Below are positions 1 through 4,796 of a DNA stretch of 5,949 nt, piece by piece. The DNA is taken from contig CAKUMG010000410.1 in assembly GCA_934667465.1 (NCBI GenBank), positions 1-5,949 of the forward strand. The letters are read 5' to 3'. A model generated the notes under the pieces. The model was not told the origin of the DNA, searched no databases, and was given only the letters and a program-made list of their open reading frames with translations. Within the stretch, counting starts at the first letter, position 1. Every line of letters begins with the position of its first letter. The stretch is from an uncultured Actinoplanes sp. Its GTDB lineage: Bacteria > Actinomycetota > Actinomycetes > Mycobacteriales > Micromonosporaceae. The position numbers were made by a program, and so were the translations under genes.

Positions 1-2
1 CG

Positions 3-473
3 GGTTGGTCGGTTGCGCACGACTTTCCCATTCGGGGGTCCTTCCCCTATGGTGATCTCAGTTCGAGCGAGGTCGAGGCACAGAAGTACATGCAAAAACT
101 TGTCGAAGTCATCAGTGGGCAGGTTCTCCCGTTCGTCGAGGAAAATGGGAGTCTTGCAGGTTACTTCGAATGGTGCAGGCGGAACAATCTTGACCACCCC
201 AACGGCGCCGGCGATGCCCATACGCTTTACCGTCAGGCCGTCACGGCCATTGTCTTGGAGCGGCCGGACGACGCATGCCAAGCCCTTCGCGGGACTCAGC
301 AGGCGCTCACCTGGGACCCCACCGATGATCGTGATTGGGTCCAGGATCTGTATCAGCAGGCGGGCTCACTCTGCGAACGATTCATCGCCGACCCAAGGGC
401 TGTCCGAGAAGAGCTGCTTTCCGGGATGGATGAACAGAAGAGACGCCGGAAACTACCCCTCACCGGGGGGTGA
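3..473 (+). CDS. 3' part of a gene of uncertain family (possibly DUF4304-like)
   Basis: The frame is open from the first complete codon at position 3 through the TGA at 471-473, giving 156 visible residues. An ATG exists at 90, but the 29 codons before it read as ordinary protein (GWSVAHDFPIRG...FPYGDL) with no Shine-Dalgarno sequence ahead of that ATG, so I take the gene as entering from outside the window. The visible part is soluble and helical, with several Trp/Tyr residues and acidic stretches; no signal peptide or membrane segment is seen. A short segment (EVISGQVLPFVEENGSL) resembles the C-terminal 'VLPFLEKFSSL' region of DUF4304 proteins, which have no established function; this is only a resemblance from memory. 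Codons such as CAA, AAA, CTT, AGT and GAA are common here, unlike the GC-ending codons downstream, hinting at a different origin. It overlaps the convergent membrane protein gene by 14 bp. Confidence 0.6.
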   Translation, partial: GWSVAHDFPIRGSFPYGDLSSSEVEAQKYMQKLVEVISGQVLPFVEENGSLAGYFEWCRRNNLDHPNGAGDAHTLYRQAVTAIVLERPDDACQALRGTQQALTWDPTDDRDWVQDLYQQAGSLCERFIADPRAVREELLSGMDEQKRRRKLPLTGG

Positions 474-870
474 GGCGCCGACGCGGACGGAACGCGAACA
501 CCGCGACGAGCAGCAAAGCCATCGGCAGGCCCATCAGCCAGAGCGCTGTAACGGGATCGATCCACCCTGCCGTGCGAGCGATGTCTACGAGCGCTCCGGC
601 CGACATCGCGCCGCCGAAGGTGAGACAGAACGAAATCGCCATACGTTGGGTGGGCCACGCCGACCGGGCACTCCCCAGCACGATGGGGGTGCCGGTCAGG
701 AGCGCCCATACCGCACCGCCGATGAGGTACGCGGCCAGCGCCAGCGCCAAGACGTTCACGATCACGCCGGCGAACCTAGCGGTGCCCGCGGCCGGTGTGA
801 ATCGGGCGGCCGGTGTGAATCGGGCGCTCGGGCGGAGGGCTCCGGCCGTTCGTCGCGAAGCCGGAGCCAC
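460..870 (-). CDS. Small three-helix membrane protein, unknown function
   Basis: 136 codons from a GTG start at 868-870 to TGA at 460-462. Three hydrophobic segments are clear: about residues 36-61 (starting VIVNVLALALAAYLIGG), 78-100 and 106-128. The tail RPRRRLTPR is strongly basic and should sit on the cytoplasmic side by the positive-inside rule, which would put the N-terminus outside if all three segments span. I do not recognise a family. The start is uncertain. The region before helix 1 is basic and Pro/Ala-rich, contains a tandem RFTPAA repeat made by an 18-bp DNA repeat, and the GTG at 870 has no clear ribosome binding site. GTG codons at 765 and 759, just before helix 1, are alternatives and would give a protein of about 100 residues. 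It is convergent with, and overlaps by 14 bp, the gene on its left. A 167-bp gap separates it from the regulator gene upstream. Confidence 0.65.
   Translation of the reverse strand: MAPASRRTAGALRPSARFTPAARFTPAAGTARFAGVIVNVLALALAAYLIGGAVWALLTGTPIVLGSARSAWPTQRMAISFCLTFGGAMSAGALVDIARTAGWIDPVTALWLMGLPMALLLVAVFAFRPRRRLTPR
788..826. repeat. 18-bp perfect tandem repeat (about 2.2 copies)
   Basis: The 18-mer GCCGGTGTGAATCGGGCG occurs at 791-808 and again, identically, at 809-826; periodicity extends back to 788. Because the unit is a multiple of three it keeps the reading frame and on the minus strand encodes two consecutive RFTPAA hexapeptides near the N-terminus of the membrane protein. If that protein really starts at 765 or 759, the repeat lies upstream of the gene instead. 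Perfect identity suggests a recent duplication by slippage, and the copy number could vary between strains. Confidence 0.85.
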
Positions 871-1037
871 GTCCGTTATCGCAGCTCAAGGTCGGTTCGC
901 TCCTGCGATTCCCGCGGGATCAGGGGAGGGCGGCGAGCCAGGTGCGGTCTTCGGCGATGCCGCTATTGCGGGTCGGCGTCGTCGAGGAGCGCACGGGCCT
1001 GTTCGGTGCGGAGACGGCGAAGGAGCATGGGGCGAGG

Positions 1038-1376
1038 CTAGGGGCGCGGGGCGCCGAGGCGCTGAAGGCGGGCGGTGCCCCAGTCGCCGAGGGGGGCGAG
1101 GGCGGCGTTGAGGGAGGTGCCGTCGGGGGTCAGGGAGTATTCGACCTTGGGTGGGACCTCGCGGTAGATCTCGCGGCGGACCAGCCCGTCCTCCTCCATC
1201 TCGCGCAGGTGCTGGGTCAGCATCTTCTCGCTGACGCCGGGCAGCGCGCGCCGTAGCTCGGCGAAGCGGCGCACCCCGCTCGCGTGCAACTCCCAGAGGA
1301 TCAGGGACTTCCATTTGCCGGAGACGACGTCCATCGCGGCGTCGATGCCACAGACATACGGACCTCGGCGCGCCAT
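1038..1376 (-). CDS. HxlR-family winged-helix transcriptional regulator
   Basis: 112 residues, the usual length for this family of small MarR-like dimeric repressors/activators. The ATG at 1374-1376 is preceded by GAGGAG six bases upstream, which fixes the start. The N-terminus shows the family signature with a single cysteine (Cys9) followed by IDAAMDVVSGKWKSLILWEL. The helix-turn-helix follows (FAELRRALPGVSEKMLTQHL, about 38-57), then EMEEDGLVRR and a wing ending in VEYSLTPDG (78-86). In characterised HxlR proteins such as YodB and HypR the equivalent N-terminal cysteine senses quinones, aldehydes or other electrophiles; whether Cys9 does so here is inference. The gene is divergent from the imine reductase gene, with 111 bp between the start codons and a palindrome in between that is the likely operator. 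It probably controls that gene and itself. Confidence 0.93.
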   Translation of the reverse strand: MARRGPYVCGIDAAMDVVSGKWKSLILWELHASGVRRFAELRRALPGVSEKMLTQHLREMEEDGLVRREIYREVPPKVEYSLTPDGTSLNAALAPLGDWGTARLQRLGAPRP

Positions 1377-1407
1377 CGCAAACTCCTCTGCGCTTACCGG
1401 ACGGTGG

Positions 1408-1430
1408 GTACCGCACTAATTAGTCGGTAC
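1408..1430. promoter_or_regulatory. Palindromic operator, probable HxlR site
   Basis: The arms GTACCG (1408-1413) and CGGTAC (1425-1430) flank ACTAATTAGT (1415-1424), itself a perfect 10-bp palindrome. A single extra C at 1414 is the only break in symmetry across 23 bp. It is an AT-rich island in very GC-rich DNA, between the divergent start codons of the HxlR regulator (1376) and the imine reductase (1488). HxlR regulators bind short palindromes with GTAC/ACT...AGT half-sites near divergent promoters. That this one binds here is inference from position and shape. I could not assign -10/-35 boxes to either gene with confidence. Confidence 0.7.
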
Positions 1431-1487
1431 TCCCCCACTCTACGGAAGGCGGGCACGATCGAGCCTGCCGAACGGAAGGGGATCGTC

Positions 1488-2348
1488 ATGACCACGAACG
1501 ACAGTCCGGTGACTGTGCTGGGGATGGGTGCGATGGGCAGCGCCCTCGCCGCCGCGCTCGTGAAGGCGGGGCATCCGACGACGGTGTGGAACCGTACGCC
1601 GGGCCGGGCGCCCGAGGGGACCACGGTCGCCGGGACGGCACGGGAGGCGCTGCGGGGGGCGCCGGTGGTGGTCGTGTGCCTGCTGGATCATGCGGCGGTG
1701 TGGGCGGTGCTCGATCCGCTGGGCGGGGAGCTGGCGGGGCGGGTGCTGCTCGACGTCACGACCACGACGCCCGCGCAGGCGCGTGAGCTGGCCGCGTGGG
1801 CGGCGGCAGCCGGTGCGGACTATGTGGACGGCGGGGTCATGGCGGTGCCGTCCATGATCGGCGGGGCCGGGTCGTCGGTGCTGTGCAGCGGGGCGGGTGC
1901 GGCGTTCGCCCGGTGCCGGCCGGTCGTCGAGGTGTGGGGCTCGAGCGTCTGGCTCGGGGAGGATCCGGGGCTTGCGTCGCTGAGTGATCTGGCGTTGCTC
2001 GCGGGCATGTACGTCATGTTCGCCGGGTTCCTGCACGGTGCCGCGATGGTCGCGCCGGCCGGGGTGAGTGCGGGCGAGTTCGCCGGGATGGCGGCGCCCT
2101 GGCTGCGGGCCATGACCAGCGCGTTCGAGGAGTTCGCCGCGGTGGTCGACGGCGGGGACTTCACCGTCGCCGGGCAACAGAGCCTCGACTTCTCCGACCT
2201 GGGCGACATCCTGGCGGCCGGGGCGGCGCAGGGGCTGGACAACGGCATGGTCGCCGCGGTCCAGCGCCTGATCCGCCGGCAGGTCGACGCGGGGCACGGG
2301 CACGAGGGCTTCGCCCGCATCGTGGAGAGCATCAGGCAGCCGGCGTAG
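1488..2348 (+). CDS. NADPH-dependent imine reductase / reductive aminase-type oxidoreductase
   Basis: 286 residues, typical of imine reductases in the beta-hydroxyacid dehydrogenase / 6-phosphogluconate dehydrogenase superfamily. The ATG at 1488 has GGAAGGGG six bases upstream; the open frame continues back to 1284 but those codons run through the regulator gene and the operator. The Rossmann motif is VLGMGAMGSALAAAL (10-24), followed by TVWNRT (32-37), where Arg36 fits NADPH preference. The C-terminal helical domain has LGEDPGLASLSDLALLAGMY (156-175). Asp167 and Tyr175 are eight apart, matching the spacing and context of the catalytic Asp169/Tyr177 of the fungal reductive aminase AspRedAm (family knowledge). 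The likely reaction is reduction of a C=N bond, perhaps after amine-carbonyl condensation; the substrate is unknown. A plain beta-hydroxyacid dehydrogenase is less likely, because the usual active-site Lys motif is absent. It is divergent from the HxlR gene, and its end overlaps the HIT gene by 17 bp. Confidence 0.9.
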   Translation: MTTNDSPVTVLGMGAMGSALAAALVKAGHPTTVWNRTPGRAPEGTTVAGTAREALRGAPVVVVCLLDHAAVWAVLDPLGGELAGRVLLDVTTTTPAQARELAAWAAAAGADYVDGGVMAVPSMIGGAGSSVLCSGAGAAFARCRPVVEVWGSSVWLGEDPGLASLSDLALLAGMYVMFAGFLHGAAMVAPAGVSAGEFAGMAAPWLRAMTSAFEEFAAVVDGGDFTVAGQQSLDFSDLGDILAAGAAQGLDNGMVAAVQRLIRRQVDAGHGHEGFARIVESIRQPA

Positions 2349-2742
2349 CCCCCAGCGCGTCGACGATCCGCTTGTGGTGGGCGTCGAGCTCCTCGGCCGG
2401 CACGCTGTCGTCGGCGCGGGAGAAGTCGAAGTCGGCCATGCCGGAGGCGGGGAAGACGTGCACGTGGGCGTGCGGCACCTCGAACCCGGCGATGATCAGG
2501 CCCACCCGCGGGGCGTCGAAGACCCGCTTGAGCGCGCGCCCGATGGTGTGCGCCACCGTCAGCACGTGCGTCGCCAGCTCGGGCTCGAGGTCCGTCCACT
2601 CGTCGACCTCCGCCCGCGGCACGACCAGCGTGTGCCCCGCCGTGAGCGGCGCGATGGTCAGGAACGCGGCGGCCCGCTCGTCCGACCACACGATGCGGCC
2701 GGGCAGTTCCCCGTTGATGATGCGGCTGAAAATGGTGGGCAC
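2332..2742 (-). CDS. HIT-family nucleotide hydrolase/transferase
   Basis: 136 residues, the normal size of a single-domain HIT (histidine triad) protein of the Hint/FHIT type. The start is a GTG at 2740-2742 with an AGAGGGAG tract ending three bases upstream. The domain opens with TIFSRIINGELPGRIVW (3-19) and continues with AFLTIAPLTAGHTLVVPR (26-43). The triad is PHAHVHVFP (90-98), with His91, His93 and His95; the middle one (His93) is expected to be the nucleophile that forms the nucleotidyl intermediate. Substrates in the family include purine phosphoramidates and adenylated or dinucleoside polyphosphate compounds; the sequence does not say which is used here. The cysteines that bind zinc near the N-terminus of many bacterial relatives are missing; there is no cysteine at all. 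It is soluble and cytoplasmic, convergent with the imine reductase (17-bp overlap), and 105 bp downstream of the MerR-HEAT gene on the same strand, so some read-through is possible. Confidence 0.95.
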   Translation of the reverse strand: MPTIFSRIINGELPGRIVWSDERAAAFLTIAPLTAGHTLVVPRAEVDEWTDLEPELATHVLTVAHTIGRALKRVFDAPRVGLIIAGFEVPHAHVHVFPASGMADFDFSRADDSVPAEELDAHHKRIVDALGATPAA

Positions 2743-2847
2743 GATCTCCCTCTCGTACGCGGTTCCGGGACCCCCACGCTACCGCCGCTCCCTGCCCCGG
2801 TGGACAAGCCGCACCCGGATCGCTCGAAGTGGACCCGGGCGGCGGGG

Positions 2848-3843
2848 TCAGGCATCGCGGAGCTTGAGGACGTAGGTGGCCGTGAGCGCGACCGCGCGGT
2901 CCGCGTCGCCGGCGAGGGCGGTGAGCGCGCGCGTGGCCCCGGCGCCCGGGATGTCGGCGAGGGCCTGGGTGAGCCGCTGGCGGGCGGCCGGGTCGTCGGT
3001 GCCGATGGTGAGACACGCGACCAGGTCGGTGGTGATGGTGGCGGCCCGGGCCGGGGTGGCGGCGAGGGCGCTGAGGGTGTCGGCGGCGTCGGCGTCGCGG
3101 GTGTTGGTGACGATCATGTCGAGGAGGGCGCGGGTGACGCCCAGCTCGCCCCGGTTGCCCAGGGCCAGGACGGCGGCGGTGCGGACCTCGGTGTCGGGGT
3201 CGCCGCAGACCTCGCGGAGCAGGGAGTCCGCCGCGGCGCCGGGGATCGCGGCGACGGCCCGGACGGCGCGGCGGCGCACCTCGGGGTCGCCGGCGCTGAG
3301 GCCCTCGGCCAGGCGGGGCAGGCCACCGTCGCCGGTGCGGGCCAGGGCCCAGCGGAGGGCCCCGGCGACGTGGGTGTCCGGCTCGTGCAGCGCCGCCTCG
3401 GCGAGCGCCTCCGCGGGGACCTTCTCGGCCGCGGACAGGGCCGCGGTCTGGCGCTCGCCGGCGTCGTCGGAGCCCAGGGCCCGCAGGAGCGCGACGACCT
3501 CGAGCACGTCCTCCCAGCGGCCCGGCCCGGCGCCGTCGATGCGCCGGAGCCGGGTGAGCAGCTCCGATTCGGCGGCGATGCGGTCCTGCGTCTGGCGGAT
3601 CAGGTCACCGACGAGCTCCGCAGGCTGGAAGCCGGGGTCGTCGAGCGCGCGCCCCACCTCGCGCAGCGACAGCCCCAGCGAGCGCAGGCTCTCGATGTGG
3701 AAGATGCGGCGGATGTCCTCGACGGAATACTCCCGGTAGCCGGTGCCGCGGCGCCCCGTCGGCCGCAGCAGCCCCAGCGACTCGTAGTGCCGCAGCATCC
3801 GGGCGCTCACCCCGGACCGCCGCGCCACCTCACCGATCAGCAC
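2848..3843 (-). CDS. MerR-type transcriptional regulator fused to a HEAT-repeat array
   Basis: 331 residues in two parts. Residues 1-70 are a MerR winged helix-turn-helix: LIGEVARRSGVSARMLRHYE (2-21), LGLLRPTGRRGTGYREYS (23-40), then IRRIFHIESLRSLGLSLREV (44-63). Residues about 76-105 form the long dimerisation helix. Residues about 112-330 are Ala/Leu-rich helical repeats of HEAT type, for example DPEVRRRAVRAVAAIPG (186-202) and DPDTEVRTAAVLALGNRG (215-232). Classical MerR metal sensors have a short C-terminal loop with cysteine pairs; here only Cys213 and Cys277 occur, inside the repeats, so metal sensing is unlikely and a protein or larger ligand is more plausible (inference). The start is GTG at 3841-3843, with GGGGGAG nine bases upstream. 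Only four bases separate it from the stop of the preceding HEAT gene, implying an operon and translational coupling. It should activate or repress the MerR-type promoter at 4576-4606. Confidence 0.92.
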   Translation of the reverse strand: MLIGEVARRSGVSARMLRHYESLGLLRPTGRRGTGYREYSVEDIRRIFHIESLRSLGLSLREVGRALDDPGFQPAELVGDLIRQTQDRIAAESELLTRLRRIDGAGPGRWEDVLEVVALLRALGSDDAGERQTAALSAAEKVPAEALAEAALHEPDTHVAGALRWALARTGDGGLPRLAEGLSAGDPEVRRRAVRAVAAIPGAAADSLLREVCGDPDTEVRTAAVLALGNRGELGVTRALLDMIVTNTRDADAADTLSALAATPARAATITTDLVACLTIGTDDPAARQRLTQALADIPGAGATRALTALAGDADRAVALTATYVLKLRDA

Positions 3844-3847
3844 GGCC

Positions 3848-4555
3848 TCATTCTCCCCCAGCCGAGCCGACAGCCCCGACGACAGTCACACCGGCAGCCG
3901 CATCGAGAGCCTGCGGTCGCCCGGCGCCGGGCCCGAGGGCCACGATCCGCTCCGCCTGCGCGACGGCGAGCTCGAATCCCCCGTCCGGGTCGCTCCACAG
4001 CCGCTCCGTGGCGATCGCATGCTCCCGCACGCCGGGGTCGGTATCCCCCGCCGCGACGCGCAGCACCGACGACGCCGGCTCGCCGAGCGCGATCAGCGCC
4101 TGGCTCAGGCTCAGCCGCGTCGAGACCCCGCCCCGCCCGAGCTGCGTCGCCAGCACCGCGGCCAGCCCGGCCTCCGAACCGGCGGGCACCAGCGCCGCCG
4201 CCGTCCGCCAGGCGGCGCGCGCCACCTCGTCGTCCGGGTCGGTCAGGTGCGCCCGGGTGATCGCCGGCCACGCCGACCCGTCCCCGATCTTGGACAGCGT
4301 GTGCAGCGCCTGGCTGCGCGCCTGCGCACTCTCAGCGCTCAGCTCCGCGACGAGCCGGGGAACCGTCAGCGCCGCCGGATGGCGGGTGAGAGCCCAGGTC
4401 AGCATGTCGCGCACGAAGAAGTCCGGCTCGACGGCACATCGCTCGATGAGCCCGTCGACGAAGCCCGGGTCCGGGCGGGTGCCGGCCGCGAGCGCCGCCT
4501 GCAACCGCACCGACTCGCTGCCGTGCCCCAGCGCCCGCCGGAATGCCGTGATCAT
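3848..4555 (-). CDS. Stand-alone HEAT-repeat protein, partner of the MerR-HEAT regulator
   Basis: 235 residues from the ATG at 4553-4555, which has GGAGGT seven bases upstream. The frame is open back to a possible start at 4747, but that would place the MerR-type promoter inside the gene. The protein is cytoplasmic, with no signal or membrane segment. It consists of helical HEAT-like repeats: around SVRLQAALAAG (14-24), FFVRDMLTWALTR (46-58), ARSQALHTLSKIGDG (79-93), DPDDEVARAAWRTAAAL (106-122) and DPGVREHAIATERLW (173-187). The tail after about 205 is Gly/Ala-rich and probably disordered. Blocks at 43-58, 65-76 and 106-115 line up with 154-169, 175-186 and 215-224 of the downstream MerR-HEAT protein at an offset of 109-111, so the two are paralogous apart from the DNA-binding part. 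It is the first gene of the operon. Binding to the regulator or to its ligand is a reasonable guess; no enzymatic motif is seen. Confidence 0.85.
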   Translation of the reverse strand: MITAFRRALGHGSESVRLQAALAAGTRPDPGFVDGLIERCAVEPDFFVRDMLTWALTRHPAALTVPRLVAELSAESAQARSQALHTLSKIGDGSAWPAITRAHLTDPDDEVARAAWRTAAALVPAGSEAGLAAVLATQLGRGGVSTRLSLSQALIALGEPASSVLRVAAGDTDPGVREHAIATERLWSDPDGGFELAVAQAERIVALGPGAGRPQALDAAAGVTVVGAVGSAGGE

Positions 4556-4575
4556 CGGAACCACCTCCGCGACCC

Positions 4576-4606
4576 AGTGAAGACCTTGCCACCGTGTCAA
4601 GGTCAA
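4576..4606 (-). promoter_or_regulatory. MerR-type promoter with 19-bp spacer and inverted-repeat operator
   Basis: Read on the minus strand, a -35 box TTGACC (4606-4601) and a -10-like box TTCACT (4581-4576) are 19 bp apart, the elongated spacer that MerR regulators correct by twisting DNA. The spacer region holds the inverted repeat GACCTTG (4604-4598), nine bases, CAAGGTC (4588-4582). Inner bases are also symmetric (CAC...GTG), leaving only three unpaired positions in 23. The predicted transcription start near 4569 would leave a leader of about 14 bases carrying the GGAGGT site. The first gene begins at 4555, and the operon encodes a MerR protein, so autoregulation is the straightforward reading. 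The -10 match is weak (3 of 6), consistent with an activator-dependent promoter. Confidence 0.8.
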
Positions 4607-4635
4607 GCCCGGAGAAGGCCGAGCCCCGAGACCAC

Positions 4636-4675
4636 CGGGCGGTACGCGGGTAAGAAAGACCCCACGCACCGCCCG
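4636..4675 (-). terminator. Strong GC-rich hairpin, probable terminator of the MDR oxidoreductase transcript
   Basis: Arms at 4636-4651 and 4659-4675 form about 16 base pairs around a 7-base loop (4652-4658), with one bulged base. Two of the pairs are G-U wobbles only in minus-strand RNA; in plus-strand RNA they would be A-C mismatches, so the structure belongs to leftward transcripts. It lies about 120 bases past the stop of the oxidoreductase gene and just upstream of the MerR-type promoter, a sensible place to insulate the two units. No U-tract follows, which is common for actinobacterial terminators but weakens the call. Confidence 0.45.
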
Positions 4676-4750
4676 CCCCCGATGATGGTGCCGGCCTGAA
4701 CCCAGGCTGACCGACCCCGCCACAACCCCGCTACGGCCCACGGTCAACCA

Positions 4751-4792
4751 CGAACAAGGCCCATTTGTTCGCCCAGCTCAGAGCTTTGTTCG
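4751..4792. repeat. CGAACAA inverted and direct repeats behind the MDR oxidoreductase gene
   Basis: CGAACAA (4751-4757) and TTGTTCG (4765-4771) are perfect 7-bp arms around a 7-base loop. A third copy in the TTGTTCG orientation follows at 4786-4792, and between them lies a small palindrome AGCTC-A-GAGCT (4775-4785). All sit within 46 bases of the oxidoreductase stop codon at 4797. As RNA this could be a first, weaker 3' hairpin of that transcript; as DNA it could be a protein site. I see no U-tract. Confidence 0.4.
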
Positions 4793-4796
4793 AGAG

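Noticed and set aside
910..919. TCCCGCGGGA palindrome as a regulatory site or terminator
   Set aside because: A 10-bp all-GC palindrome is expected by chance in this composition and no loop or U-tract accompanies it.
13..1041. 342-codon plus-strand frame at the left edge
   Set aside because: It overlaps the real frame-3 gene, the membrane protein gene and their junction, and its translation is Arg/Ser/Gly-rich with no domain-like pattern.
1284..1487. N-terminal extension of the imine reductase to 1284
   Set aside because: It would cross the HxlR gene on the opposite strand and the operator; the Rossmann domain begins right after the ATG at 1488, which has a good ribosome binding site.
2743..2847. 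Promoter for the HIT gene (TTGTCC and TAGCGT on the minus strand)
   Set aside because: The two boxes are about 20 bp apart and match consensus poorly; the gap may hold a promoter but I cannot point to it.
3849..3851. ATG overlapping the HEAT stop codon (ATGA) as start of the MerR-HEAT gene
   Set aside because: It is out of frame and terminates after four codons (Met-Arg-Pro-Cys-stop); the GTG at 3843 starts the MerR signature.
2374..4260. 628-codon open frame on the plus strand
   Set aside because: It is antisense to the HIT, MerR-HEAT and HEAT genes, its translation is Gly/Arg/Ala-rich low complexity, and long shadow frames are expected at this G+C.
3848..4747. Longer form of the HEAT protein starting at 4747
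   Set aside because: The extra 64 residues are low-complexity Gly/Arg/Pro translation, would run through the hairpin and the MerR-type promoter, and the ATG at 4555 has a strong GGAGGT site.
4751..4771. SOS (LexA) box because of the GAAC...GTTC arms
   Set aside because: Actinobacterial LexA boxes have GAAC and GTTC about four bases apart; here the interval is far longer and the site follows a stop codon instead of preceding a gene.
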